The notes under the pieces were generated by a model. It had not been told where the DNA came from. It did no database searches and saw only the letters and a program-made list of their open reading frames with translations. Shown piece by piece: positions 1 through 11,539 of a stretch of DNA of 64,000 nt. How positions within the stretch are numbered: position 1 is the stretch's first letter; each line of letters opens with the position of its first letter. The position numbers and the translations under genes were made by a program. Source of the stretch: Combretum micranthum (Eukaryota > Streptophyta > Magnoliopsida > Myrtales > Combretaceae). The stretch lies in assembly GCA_024138025.1 (NCBI GenBank), contig JAMXBD010000962.1:434001-498000 (forward strand), written 5' to 3'.

Positions 1-541
1 ACATTTTCATCATCATCATAGTCGTCACTGAATTCACTTACCGATGAGTCTTGCACAACATCCATATTATCACCACCTACCGATGTAGGTCCAAAAATTC
101 AAAGTTACCTATTTCCACTTGTGCACTGCCTATTGTCTGAACTGGAGTAGAGTTTGAGTCTACCAACTCCTGGCTCCCAATATTTCTATCAATGCCCATT
201 TTCCCTGCAAGTGCCAGTAACAATTCAGTTTCCAATATCTACACATAAACAGCCACTGAGCCTTCTGTGTACACCAACATCTCTTATGCCCCATCATCAT
301 TGGTCACTGGAATAATATCATAACGTAGCATCCTATCTCCAATAGTTCCCCTATGATATAGCTCCACCCGATGTGTACACCTATTTACCTTTAGTCTATT
401 GCAAATAATCTTCACTATCGGCTCATATGTTGAATTCCTACTAATACTAACCACAGCAACCGGCCGCTTATCATAACCAAAACCATCATTCCCTTGCACA
501 ATATTACCATGAGCATACAGTATGGACTTCGCCTTATTCAT
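1..541 (-). pseudogene. MULE transposase N-terminal (PB1-like) fragment, broken
   Basis: The minus-strand frame from an ATG at 541 runs 85 codons. It begins MNKAKSILYAHGNIVQGNDG and continues with a K-R-P-V-A-V-V segment, a basic stretch and D-I-I-P-V-T-N-D-D-G-A before a stop at 284. This resembles the PB1-like domain that opens plant MuDR-family transposases, where a short beta-strand region ends in an acidic D-D-D motif followed by a conserved E/F-L stretch. Past the stop the other side keeps recognisable pieces (EMLVYTEGSVAVYV, then acidic serine-rich SEFSDDYDDDEN) separated by a stop and a frame change, as expected of a decayed linker before the transposase core. The catalytic domain is not in the window. 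The assignment is by eye and could be tested by a Pfam search. Confidence 0.55.
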
Positions 542-1275
542 TTCCTCACAAATCCTGCCATCTCATCAAAATTAGCTTCAATGCATCAAATTCACAAAAT
601 CACACTTATGAATTGCATTCATCGTAATATTTAACATAATTTCTAAAGCTGCAGCTCCACTTTCAAAGTTCAAATTTATTTTTCTAAGCTACTCTGCTTC
701 TTACAAATATTAGATTTTTTCATTGCAAATTTCCATGCCATACCAAAGCGCCATACCAAAGCTAAAGTACTGAATAGACCATGTTAACGACAATAGAAGT
801 TATTTTTATTTTTATTTTCCACACTAAAATTCCTAAAATAATTATTCAACAACAACTACTTATGACAGTATTTTTTTTATGCAAATATTATACATATATA
901 TATCTATACAACATACAAGAAGAAAAAAAAAACGTTGGCGTCGGAATCATGCAACAATAATATTCTAACAACACATACAATCGACATTCAACAATGTAGC
1001 ATGAATGATTGAAAAAAATACGAAAAAACGCGGAAATCCAACCTCAATATTCGTCGTCGGTGGTTCTGCACAAAATCTCTTGCTTTTGATTCTCCTACCA
1101 ACGAAATTGCAATATAATCAACTTGAGAGCTCCGAGACTGCCAAATGAGGAAGAACTAGGGGTCGATTTGAGGATTGCAGCCGCTGGAATTGGAAAAAAA
1201 TCGTACAATTTAGGGTTCCGACGAAAGAGGAAAATGAAGAAGAAGAAGATGGCGCGTCGTTTAAATTGTGATGAA
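542..1275 (-). other. Leader between MULE transposase start and palindrome array
   Basis: No credible coding frame is visible. The right part (about 1030-1265) is less AT-rich than its surroundings. Short frames here on both strands are not conserved-looking and are probably chance frames in the element's untranslated leader. By position it should contain the transposase promoter, but I see no clear TATA box. Confidence 0.4.
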
Positions 1276-1448
1276 CTCGTCTCTTTAAGAGACGAGATCA
1301 CTCACTAACAATCTCGTCTCTTGAAGAGACGAGGTCACATGCTGTGCAACCTCGTCTCTTCGAGAGAGGAGGTCCTTCTCAAAATGAGACCTCGTCTCTT
1401 GGAGAGACGAGATCAGGCACTTGTGACCTCGTCTCTTCAAGAAACAAG
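1276..1448. repeat. Tandem array of five 21-bp palindromes in the MULE subterminal region
   Basis: Five near-perfect inverted repeats start at 1276, 1313, 1351, 1391 and 1428, so the period is 37, 38, 40 and 37 bases. The core is CTCGTCTCTT-N-AAGAGACGAG: 10-bp arms with a single central base. Units 1, 2 and 4 are essentially perfect; 3 and 5 have a few mismatches in the right arm. The 16-19 bases between palindromes are not conserved. A transcript of either strand would form a chain of hairpins. The same palindrome recurs in the related element at 56094-57365, so it is a family trait. Confidence 0.85.
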
Positions 1449-1568
1449 GCCATGTTGCCTAAAATCGGGAATTTTTTCTTTCCGATGGGATTTTCGTAAT
1501 TTTTTTAAGAAGTAATATTTTATTCCTTTTCCCTATCCATGGACAAGACTGCCATTATTCTATGATTT

Positions 1569-1927
1569 AATGGCAAAAATACTATCTAAATTTCGTAAAA
1601 AAATAATTAAATACTTGAAATTTGATTTTGAACAATTAGATATTTAAATAAAGTTTTTTTTTTTTTTTACTTTTTTCATACCTAAAGTTTAGTTTTAATA
1701 TTTTTAGTACCTAAATAAAGTTATCTTTTTTTAATATTCGAAACAAGTAAATGAGGTATAAAAAAAAAGTCCATGAAAAGTTTATTTGAGTATCAAAATT
1801 GTCAAAATCGAACTTCAAATATAAAAAAAGTTTATAAAAATTTTGTTGAAATATCAAATTGTTTAAAACCAAATTTTAGATACCTAATTATTTTTTTATG
1901 AAAGTTCATATAATATTTCTTCCATTA
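1569..1927. mobile_element. MITE-like element with about 80-bp terminal inverted repeats
   Basis: The left end from 1569 (TAATGGCAAAAATAC) and the reverse complement of the right end before 1927 (TAATGGAAGAAATATT) stay alignable for roughly 80 bases, sharing the block AAAAAAATAATTA and similar runs further in. The 359-bp body has no coding capacity. TTCTATG occurs just outside both ends (1558-1564 and 1930-1936), a candidate target duplication. It sits 35 bases from the end of the MULE at 1-1533. The superfamily is uncertain. Confidence 0.65.
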
Positions 1928-2211
1928 TCTTCTATGCTATTGCTATGGGTCCTTTTAGTGCAACTAAGTGGATATATTAACCATGAAATTGGTATGATTT
2001 CATTTTTTTCCAAATTATCGCTTCGTCTTTATTGCTATATATCGACCGAGAACTTTCTTTCATTAAAAATTCAGTCATAGAAAAAGACGATATCTTGTTG
2101 GCCAAAAAGAAAAAGAAAAAGAAAAACAAAAAGACGATATCTACCAAACGGCAGTAAAATTAAAATATGATTTTAGTAGGTAGAAACTTTTGTTTGTAAT
2201 TAGTAATTGTG
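1928..2211. other. AT-rich spacer, nothing recognised
   Basis: A short A/T-rich spacer with a lysine-codon-like A-rich run near 2100-2140. A 60-codon frame ends here but has no family features. Confidence 0.4.
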
Positions 2212-2990
2212 GTGCGCTCTGACGCTATACACAAGCATGGTTTGGTTCTAAATTGAAAACTAAATTGGTACTTTCGCCAATGATTTTAAAATTGAAACCA
2301 GACCGGTTGATCGGTTTCACGGTTTTTAAGCGGTTCTTTAGCTTAGAACCGATGAAGTCGAAAGTTTCATCCGGTTTCATTGAAAAAAATAAAAAATAAT
2401 ATTAAATATAATTATTAATATTTAAATTATTTCATATAAATAGTAAAATTTATTACTTATTCACAATATTAATATGTTATTATTAATATCACAAATAAAC
2501 ATAGCTTAAAATAATATATAATTAGTTTAAATAAACTTTTCCTAAAAGAAAAATTCACTTTCTTAATATTGTGAGACTATTTTTTGCATTGTAATTTTCT
2601 TTTTATCTTTTAGAGTATTTTACAATATCATAGTACTAACTATAATTGATATTGAATGTGTTTGTATACATATAAATATGCATTCTAAATAATTTTTTTA
2701 ATTTTAATTAAGTAATTTAATACTTTTAGATTCAATAATTATTTTGACTTTGAAATTTATTTTATTAAAAATTAAATTTATTTTTTATTTTTTTTTAAAA
2801 GATGGTTTTGTGGTTCCAAAATCTGAATCAGAAACTGGTGGTTCCATAGAACCAAACAAAACCATGAGAGACGGTTCTTGTTCTGGTTCCTCAATTTCAA
2901 GGCCCAGAACAAGCGGTTTCGATTCGGTTCCGGTTCTGATTCGATTAGTTCGAATTGATTCGAAACCGTGACAATGTCTATCTGACACCA
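2212..2990. mobile_element. Noncoding repeat with GGTTC/GAACC-rich ends, probable DNA transposon remnant
   Basis: The first 170 and last 190 bases are dense in GGTT, CCGG and GAACC words, while the middle (about 2390-2770) is nearly pure A/T. The ends are loosely inverted: CATGGTTTGGTT near 2236 matches the reverse complement of the CACGGTTTCGAA-type sequence near 2960. This two-ended arrangement is common for plant non-autonomous DNA elements. I see no coding domain; the short frames at the right end are translations of the repeated GGTTC words. No target duplication was identified, and boundaries are approximate. Confidence 0.4.
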
Positions 2991-3344
2991 ATTTTATATT
3001 CGACCCAAAAAAAAAAAAACAACTTTATGAGAGTGCACAACGTCTTCAATCATTCCATTTTATCTTAAACTTATATTTGTAGTAGTGTATGTCTTCTAAT
3101 TATATGCTTCAGGTTTCTCATTTGATCATGATAACCTAGGAGTAGCCATTCCACCAATTACTATGGGAAACAAGTCGTGAAAGTACAACTTTCCTTTTCT
3201 TTTTTTTTTTTTTAAGTTTCTTCACTATGAAAATCCAGTTAGAAATAATGGCAGCGAACCACTTGAGTTATGATATCGTGCCAAAGAAAATGCCCAAACT
3301 TTTTTATGGAAAAACTCCTTTTGGCATTTGAATTTTAATCAAGT

Positions 3345-3548
3345 GGATAATTAGGTATTTAAATTTTCAAAAAGACCAATTTCATACATAGCCAAATTTT
3401 CATATCTCTTTTCACTACATCACTCTTTTTATTGTCTGTTGAAGTAATGGATATGTCATGAAATAATTTGGTAAGATAGTGAAATAGGGCAAGAAAAGTT
3501 TGGTTAGGTATAAAATTGGTCTTCTTGAAAGTTCAAGTACTAAAAAAA
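3345..3548. mobile_element. MITE with about 48-bp terminal inverted repeats
   Basis: The sequence beginning TAATTAGGTATTTAAATTTT near 3349 matches, in reverse complement, the segment ending near 3546 over about 48 bases. The shared core is AAAGACCAATTT on the left and AAATTGGTCTT on the right. The roughly 100-bp centre is noncoding. The true ends may extend 20-30 bases further out on each side. Confidence 0.6.
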
Positions 3549-3599
3549 CCTTTATCCCCTTTTTTATTAGGTATTTATGAATAATTTAGTGTCATAACC

Positions 3600-5980
3600 A
3601 AAAGAATAGTATTTAAAATATATTTAAAACTAGTAGCACAGGGCCTAAAACTTTACTGTAACACTCTAAAGATATGGTCACTTACAACCTATCATGTGTT
3701 ATATTTAATATGGACATGCAAACACTCAAAATTCAGTAAAATACAATAAAAATATTAAATACTTCAAAATCGCTAAACGCATTAATGACTCCATAATTTT
3801 ATAAGCTTACTACTTGTAACCACAACTGGTCACATACATATTTACTTATAATTTTTAGAGTTCAACCTACATCCACCATACCAAAACTACAAGAATTATA
3901 AGTTATCATTAAAAGATAATTTATAATAAACACTAAGCACATACTATTCTTCAAACCAACTACTGTATTTTCATTAATTTTCACATGATCTCTATTTTTC
4001 GTTTAGAGTGTGATAACCTAAAATAGTACAACTTAAATATAAAATCATTAAGTAAATAATGTAAAGTTTTGAAAATGTTTTGAAAGAAATCACTAAAATC
4101 ACTCCTAATTTTTTTTTTCATATTTTAAAATATTAAAATGCAAATAATCTAAATTTTTTTAAGAAATTAAATCTTTATCAACAAAATTTGCAAATACAAT
4201 TTTTCAAAACTTTGGGTAATATCCTATAAAAATAAAATGGTAAAAGTTCAACACATATGTAAAAAGCAAATATGAGACATCTTGATTTCAAACTGTCAAG
4301 ATAATCACGTTAATGAAAATTATAAAATATAATACCTTGAATGATTAAAAAGGAATGTGAACACTGTGTATTTTATACACTGTTATATATATTCAGATAA
4401 GAATGAAAAAGTGAGTCTATAACCTTCAATTATTGAGTTTATTGTGTCGTATGAGTCTTTGTTGTGTTGTTATGTGTTGTCTTAGGTCTGAAGTCGAGTC
4501 TAGTTAAGTAGTCAATCATTTATCATCTTCATTGTCTAAGTTTTTTTCAAAAATCGAGTAGTGAAGGTTGAAATCGATAAACTAATTCTTATTGCTTATA
4601 TATGCTCTATTGCATAAAATATCAGTTGTATAAAATTAAAGAAACATTTTAAACCCTAGAAGTATGAATTGAAGGAATAAATGATGAGTAGATAGATAAT
4701 TACAAAGAAATGACATTAAACCTAAGCAACAAGAAGTTTCAATACCTTCCATCAAAGTAAAAATAGTAAGAAATATCAAATAAATGTGATAAGAGATTAA
4801 AACAATGTAAATGTAATATCAGTATTTGATAAATAGAATTAACTGATTTGAGATTTCAAACTCCTCTTTATATAGCCAATTTGTTTTATTGTTCTTTTCA
4901 ATAATTCAAAATCTTTTATCTTTTATAAATTTTAAACTAAATTTGTTTTCTTTTAATTATAAATCTTTAAGTCTTAGAAAAATTCAATTTCAATGTTTAG
5001 TAAATTTGAAAACTTCAAATTTTAGTTTATTTCATAAATTGATTCCTCTAATTCTTCACATCATCAATTTAGATCTTTTGTTTTAATTTATAAATGACTC
5101 AAAATTCTCAAGTTCAAGTATTCAAATTTATAAAATATCATAAATTAGCTATTTAAACCTACATTCCATTTACTTAATCTTCATAAATTTTGAATTCAAC
5201 TGCTTATTCAAAAAGATCAGTTTTAAGCCTAAATATAGATCAAATATCAAACTTTTACAAATTTAAATTCTTCAACTATTTTCAATTTGAACTATTAATT
5301 TCTATGTTATAAACTATGAAATTATTTTCTAATTACTTTCATTACTTAAGAGAATCAACTTAAAGGTTTAAATCAAACCTCTTACCATAAATATCTTTCA
5401 TTATTTTTGTCCCTATCCTATTTAATTCTTTTTCTTTTCCTTGTATTGCCATTTCTTTATCTTTTCTTTCCCTTTCTCTTCTTTTCTTTTACGATTTGTG
5501 CTTCTTCCTCTCTTCTTTTTTCTTGCAAATTACACTCCAAATCTCAAGTTTAAAAGAGATTAAAGAGGAAAATGAAGATAGAAAACATGACAGAAGATGG
5601 AGACCATGAATGTGGAAGCTTCAAGACCATAGAGAAAGTAGAGATAAAGAAAAATCAAGAAGTTTGAGTTATCAAAAAGAGATAAGTTATTATTTCCTTT
5701 GTTTTAGTTGTTGTTTATGTTTGTATGTGTTGGTTGATGGGTTGTGATGGAGATGATGAATAGTAGATATAGGGCTTGAGGAATGGTTTGGAGATGTTTG
5801 ATGTTGTTGAATAATATAGAAGTGTAAGAAGTTGTGATAATAATTTATATGTTGTTTTTATGATGTTTTGATTGAAGTAAGATGTGTATAAGTTGATGAA
5901 AATGTGTAAAAAAGAGCAAAGGAGGACGTGCATAGTAGAAGAAGTCTAAAGGGAGCATTTGAGAGGCTATGGTAGTCCAG
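3600..5980. other. Long AT-rich noncoding stretch, probably old LTR-element sequence
   Basis: No coding frame above background and no inverted-repeat element stands out. TGTAACACTCTAAAG at about 3656 has the look of the start of a plant Ty3 LTR, but I could not find its matching end or second copy. The 5400-5700 part is pyrimidine-rich then purine-rich. I record it as probable retroelement debris with low confidence. Confidence 0.25.
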
Positions 5981-7440
5981 TGTAAGTATGGTCTCAAACG
6001 AGGGGCATTTGGACAGGTATATGAACCAAACAACCTCGTTTGGGCAGCGATATTATTTTGTATTTTAATCATAACATTTTCATCCGAACTCAGATTAAGG
6101 TGATTTAAAATGATATGAAAAGGTTAAAAAAGAGATTATAAATTTATGTTTTAAGTTTTTGAAAATTATAAAATTATCAAGGCCTAAATTTTATTTGTTT
6201 CCAGCTGCTACATATCCAAACAAAGTTGAAAACTTATGTTGACTAGTTAAATGTATGTGGTTAAGTATAAAATGAACTTAGTTAATAAACCTAAGTTTTA
6301 CTTGACTAAATGAACTTGAATGAGTTAAAGGAATTAAATTGATTAAGTGTATTCAACTTAGCTAAGATTAAGTTAACATAAACTTGAGTTTATGAAATGA
6401 ACTTAGATAATGAACCTAGGTTCAATATAATCTAATAAATCATGATGAGTTAAAGTGGAGGTTTTGTTGGCAAGATATACATATATAAGCACAAAATGAA
6501 GTTTTCCCTCCTTAATTCTTTCTAAAGAGAAGTTAGAAACTATGTTTCAATAAAATGAGTTCCAAAGGAGGTCCTCCCTCCTTAGTTCTTTCTAAGGAGA
6601 AGTTAAAGACTATATTTTGATAAAATGAATTCCAAAACGAAATCCTCCTTCCTTAGTTATTTCTAAGAGGAAGTTTGAGGTTATGTTTCGGTATAAACAA
6701 TTTTCAAAATAAAATAGCTAAAAGCTATGAGCTATGAAAGCATGAGCTAAATGCAATGAATTGAGAAAGCAATGAGCTGAATGCTCTAAATTTAGAAAGC
6801 ACCCCCTTCCTTAGTTATTAGTTCTTCCGAGTGTGAACGACTTAAGTTAATCCTTTAACCCCCCAAAGAGATGTAAATCTCATTAGTTTGGATTCTAGTC
6901 ATCCAAATTATGCATATCATATGGTTGAGTGTGGTATTGCATATGTATGTTAATGAAATTTGTTTGATATTTATTTGTTGTGTGATTTGGTATTGTTATT
7001 CACAGAGCTATAGTTGAGCTGATACTCCTATAGTTTTTACGCAAGGATAGCTTAAGATTGGGATAGGTTAAGATTGCATGAAGAGAGAGCTCACCTTTAG
7101 TGAAGCTATTGAAGATAATAAGAGGAGCTTAGAATAGAATTTATATGTTTGTAGTGAAGTTAGAAATTTTGTAATATATGTGATAAGTTTAGAATAAATT
7201 AACTGTGTTAGAAAATAGTTCAAGGCTTTATAATATGTATATGATCTATTCTATTTTACTGTTTGATAGGGGATACCGACTCTCTGTAGTTCTAGAGGAC
7301 GGGATTTGTATTTCCTTAGTTATTAAAATATTTTTATGGATTAAAACTTATATAGCATATATATTAATTAGCATTTTGCAAAACTTTGATTTACAAAACA
7401 ATTACCATATCTTGAATGCATACTTAATGTGATAACTACA
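5980..7440 (+). repeat. LTR-like noncoding sequence, + orientation
   Basis: The stretch resembles the 3' half of LTRs of plant Ty3 chromoviruses in word order: a segment like ATTTTCATCCGAACTCAGATT near 6080, a conserved-looking CTTCCGAGTGTGAACGA near 6822, and near the end GAGGACGGGATTTGTATTT (about 7297) followed by A/T-rich DNA. Within it are three tandem copies of a 70-bp unit. No flanking coding region of such an element is attached. This is recognition by overall appearance, so confidence is modest. Confidence 0.3.
6506..6712. repeat. Three tandem copies of a 70-71 bp repeat
   Basis: CTTAATTCTTTCTAAAGAGA at 6511 recurs as CTTAGTTCTTTCTAAGGAGA at 6581 and CTTAGTTATTTCTAAGAGGA at 6652, each followed by a similar GAAGTT..TATGTTT..TAAA sequence. 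A fourth, shorter echo begins near 6803. Just downstream, 6719-6800 holds short repeats of the word ATGAGCT(A/G)AATGC. Confidence 0.7.
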
Positions 7441-9380
7441 GATTGATCCTTCTCTCTTTTGGAGCATGACATAGAGGTCTTCAATATTAGCGATATTTTT
7501 AGCCTATTAACCATAAGCACCTAGCAATACAACAGTCTACATATTCATCATTATACCTGAAAAAGAAAAGAGTGAGCTAAAGCCCAATATAATACATCAC
7601 AAACATACACTCATCATCAAGCAAGCACATGTTTACATGTGATCTATTACTAATTCAACAACTAACATTTTGTTATCTTTACTTTAAGTTAGCCAATTAA
7701 CAGAAGGATAACTCAATATCTCGCCATAAGTAAGTATAGTAATACATATATATATATATATATATGATGTTGGGTACTCTCAACACCCATGAGTCCAAAA
7801 CTATATTCCTAAAATTGAAACACCTAAATCTACTCAAATCATTTCCATGCACAACTTAACTCTCGAACAACACGACAAATGGCTTATCGGGTTGCCATGA
7901 TAATAGCATGGATACTTTTCTCCCTATTTCTAACAGACACCACAGGCAACAAACACATTATCAAAGATGGATAGTTAATTAGTATATTTAAATTTCTACT
8001 CTAAACAAGTGGAAGCAACAAACAAAGTATACATGTACTTGGAACTCGTTTCGCTCTAAAGACTAGTATCCACCTCAATTACATACAAAAGAGTTACTTA
8101 GAGTCTTCCATATATCTAACCCAACTCTTACTGCATTTCTATTAAACTCGTCCTTAACTGCTACTGTCTAGGTTCCTTAAATCTTAAAAAAAAAAAAGTT
8201 AAATAGATCCCAATCATTTTTAGGCAAGAAAAAGGATAATTTTTGGGGTCTTATAATGTGCATAAATTAGTGCAAAATATGGGGGGTACACAGGGGGATA
8301 CACGACCTTGTGTTCTTCTTGTGTTCTTTTGCAGACATAATTTTTAAATCACCAAGAGGAATAAGACTAGGAATACGAGGTCGTGTATATGTTGTGTTCT
8401 TTTTAAGTTCCTTTCTCATCGAAAACAAAGAGAGAAACATTATTGAATACATAAGCTTGTGTATTGGTTGTGCATCCCTGGAAAAATGTTATTTAAAGAG
8501 AGAGAGATACACAACTAGGAACATGGGGTCATGTATTGGTCATAAATTGGAGAAAACGTCTTTTTCGCTAGCTTCCTCTCATTTTCAAATCGAGATCATG
8601 TTTTTATCCTTCCTATACTTATTTTATAACTTAAGCACTGTTTCGTACTACATTTTAACATGCTTCTACCCATTCCTAACTAGGACTACCCACATAGATT
8701 AAATTAACATCAAAATTGACTTACCTTTTGGAGTTCTTCAATCTTTCCTCTTCTTTAATTCCTTGAATTTACGTCTTCAATTTTCTTTATTGAACATCAT
8801 AGTGCTACATTGAAAGGCCATGCTTTTCTTTATTATTAAATTATTCCACTTGTTGTAATCGTTTAGACAGAATTCTTTAAGAAATTTTCAAGATTTTCCA
8901 ATTTCATTTTAAGAATGGAAGGAAGTTCTATAGGTTACGTTAGAGAAGGTAAAATAGTTAAAGGTGGTTAAGTCCTATTACTTTTATTAACCATTGTACT
9001 TTTAAATATTGAAAGTCATGAACCATATTGCCCTCACTTATTATTCTTAATTTACATTATACATTTTTTTATACTTTAATTAATTTGGGTTTTTTCATTT
9101 ACTCTGCATACTGAGGTGCTATCCATTTTAGGATATGATATTTCTCATGGTTTTAATTTTTAGTGCAATTGTGACTTGGGAGGTTATTCCAATTAAGAGT
9201 GCTCCTTGTTTCAATTATTAGGGCTCCATACATTCATATGAAAAAATATCACAATTTCCTTCATCTTAAAATCAACATCCTTGTCGGTTTTGTTATGTAG
9301 GTGAAAAACCAAGCCATTACATGTGGTGAGCTACTGATACTATTTGTAATGACTTAAAATTTTATCTATCAAGATATAGT
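7441..9380 (-). repeat. LTR-like noncoding sequence, - orientation; contains (TA)n
   Basis: Read on the minus strand, a segment starting TATAAGACCCCAAAAATTA at 8253 looks like the TGTAACACCCC start of a plant Ty3 LTR. About 8700-8800 includes a CCAAAAGGTAAGT segment of the kind seen inside such LTRs. A (TA)n run lies at 7745-7765. A 130-codon frame at 8310-8702 has no family features. I could not define paired ends, so this is a description rather than a resolved element. Confidence 0.25.
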
Positions 9381-9910
9381 TCGCCTTACGATGGTACGTC
9401 TCTAATACCATCATCCTTTAATTCAGCTATTTTCCAAAAATCACCCATCTTATAAATACTCTTTACCATGCAAGTTGATTTGGGAATTTTGATAAAATTC
9501 AAATCATTATACAAAAAATTATTTTGATGATTAGAGTTTTTTTTACATTCTATATAAGAGAATATCACAAGTATTATGCATTCCAAATTATCACCGATAG
9601 CTTAAGAAAATTACTTTATAAGATTAATGGACTGTTGTTACTTACGGTCTCCTTGTATACTTGATAACAAAATTTTGTCAATAGCAAATTAAGTCGGGAT
9701 ATACTAGAGAAACAATGGGGGAAACAAATAGCTGGTGGTCATGCCCAAGCATTCTAATGAAAAATAAAAAATAAATATCTCAGTTCTGATAAATTTAATA
9801 CACACACACACCTCTATATCAACGCAACAGCAACCAATCAATCCTTTCCTGAGTGTATCTGCTACTATGCGCAATTTAGATTATCTCATTATCTTTTAGT
9901 TTCACCATTA
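9381..9910. other. Nothing recognised
   Basis: AT-rich DNA with a short CA repeat near 9800. A 66-codon minus frame at 9386-9586 shows no domain and no neighbour support. Confidence 0.4.
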
Positions 9911-9911
9911 T

Positions 9912-10146
9912 AGGGTCAATTTGAATTGTCTGTTTTTCATCTATATCTGTATATTTTTTAAAATGATATATATAAATATATCCGATTTGCATGTAAATTT
10001 TTATCTATATTTGTTCTATTTGATCTTTTCATGAGAATTGTCAACTTTTTTTTTATCTATATCTATTTCTTGATAAATAATTTGTTAAAAAAAAATTTGA
10101 AAAAGTATCTATATCTACCGAAAAAAAGCCAAAACAAACACACCCA
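9912..10146. mobile_element. Short inverted-repeat element, family shared with 38711-38918
   Basis: The left end AGGGTCAATTTGAATTGTCT and the reverse complement of the right end (TGGGTGTGTTTGTTTTGGC) are related. The body carries the words ATATATATAAATATAT and TTTTTTATCTATATC(G/T)ATTT and a TTGATAAATAA motif, in the same order as the copy at 38711-38918. It is noncoding. The frame at 10031-10243 crosses its right boundary and is a chance frame. Confidence 0.55.
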
Positions 10147-11086
10147 TAGACTATGTTGTCAAATGTGTCATCTATGTTCATGTGGTGATACATTGAGAAA
10201 AAGGCTTAAAAAATGTTTGGACTTTTATGCTTGCATATTTTAGACTGTTTAGTATTTACTATTCTCAAAATTGAGTTTTAGTATTTATAACTTTAAAACT
10301 TGTTGAATTGAGTGTTTTAGTTTATTTTTAGAGCTGGTAGATCTTATGTTTATACGACCTGATATTTATGTGATAAATAAATAAAAAAAGAAGCTAAAAT
10401 TACTCTAATGCCCCTAAATAGAAGATTGAAATTTCACTACATTAGAATACCATTGTGGTAATAAAGGGAAGAAAAACAAAAATACACCACAAGAAAATTA
10501 CTTTATTAATTATAAGCAAAGATACAACGCTCTTCTCATTTGGTAATGGTGTTTTAATGAACGAATAATTTTGTCATTTTATTTACCACATGGATGGTAT
10601 CTCCCTATAAACACAACGTCTATTAATTTTAAAGATAAACGAAAACATTAAATTAAACAAGTTTTAAACTTATATTTATTAAATCACAAATTATGAAACA
10701 TTGGACACTAAGCTGCCCAATATTAAAAATTCAAACAATTTTTTAAAGTCTTTTTAATCCTAATACGTATCATTTTTCCTTTCTTTAAATTCGGAAATAT
10801 GTGATTAAAAGAGGCACCAATGACGACATCATTCGAGGACATAGAAACTTAATTTTTTATATCCTAACTTTATTTCAATTTTCTAGACACGAGGGCTTGC
10901 CATTTATCTCTTCTGCATAAAACATATGCCACATTGTTGCGTGGGAATAATTATAGATAAAGAAAGTATGATATAAATATAGAGAGCGATTAGGTAGATA
11001 AAACATCAATCAGCTAGCAAGCAACAGTATAATAAAGCAAGAATAAGAGAGCAAGACTTCTCAATGGGTAGTATCACTAATATTAC
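10147..11086. other. Nothing recognised
   Basis: AT-rich intergenic DNA. I see no coding frame, inverted-repeat element, tRNA-like promoter or other signal. Confidence 0.4.
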
Positions 11087-11305
11087 ATTTAGTTTATTGG
11101 AATAAAATAGAATTGAAAAAGAATACCAATTTATTTATTTTGTAATTTAGGGTATCTAAAAAAAATGTTGTATTCTATCATGAATAGCAATTCATCTCAT
11201 GAAGATAGAGAATAAGAATTCCTTATCTATTCTACATCGTATAGAATATACATTCTTATGGTAGAATTTTCTATAAACCAAATTAGAGAATAGTTATTCC
11301 TCAGT
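11087..11305. mobile_element. MITE, family shared with 16022-16249
   Basis: The right half (11205-11305) aligns along its whole length with the right half of the element at 16022-16249; shared words are ACATTCTT, AATTTT, ACCAAAT and TATT. The ends are loosely inverted, TTTAGTTTATTGGAA on the left against TTTGGTTTATAGAAA read inward from the right. Noncoding. Confidence 0.55.
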
Positions 11306-11539
11306 GAAAAAAAAAATGATAATTTTATTCAAAAATACCAACAAACAAAAAAATGTTCATAAGTATAGTGGTGAAAAATATAAGCGAAGTCATGAATAAG
11401 ATAATTTATCATTTTTAAGTAATCAAGTATTAAACTTGTAAAGAATCATTATAAAATCATAAACAAGTCTAACACATAGGCTTACTAGGAAATATTGAGA
11501 TCATATACATGCAAATGTCACAAAATTTTTGCACAAGGG

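Larger units (their letters stand above)
1..1533 (-). mobile_element. Mutator-like element (MULE), right-hand end, cut by the window edge
   Basis: The right end reads inward on the minus strand as GGGAAAAGGAATAAAATATT followed by an A/T-rich stretch. It is the same terminal sequence found at both ends of the 1.27-kb element at 56094-57365, so this is one terminal inverted repeat of a shared family. Inside lie a tandem palindrome array (1276-1448), a leader of about 550 bases, and a broken reading frame resembling the N-terminus of plant MuDR-type transposases (1-541), running out of the window on the left. The order terminal repeat, palindromes, leader, transposase start is what a 5' end of a MULE would look like. 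The partner terminal repeat and the target duplication lie outside the window. The family assignment comes from the terminal repeat plus the transposase remnant; that this copy is dead is inferred from its stops. Confidence 0.65.

Noticed and set aside
1276..1448. CRISPR-like array (regular repeats with 16-19 base spacers)
   Set aside because: The DNA is a plant nuclear region, repeats are palindromes inside a transposon end, there are no cas genes, and spacers are too short and irregular.
1123..1515. Short + strand frames over the MULE end
   Set aside because: They translate the palindrome array (SLKRRD-like words) and have no counterpart as proteins.
8310..8702. 130-codon + strand frame
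   Set aside because: Residues are low-complexity and hydrophobic, there is no motif, and it lies in LTR-like DNA; a chance frame.
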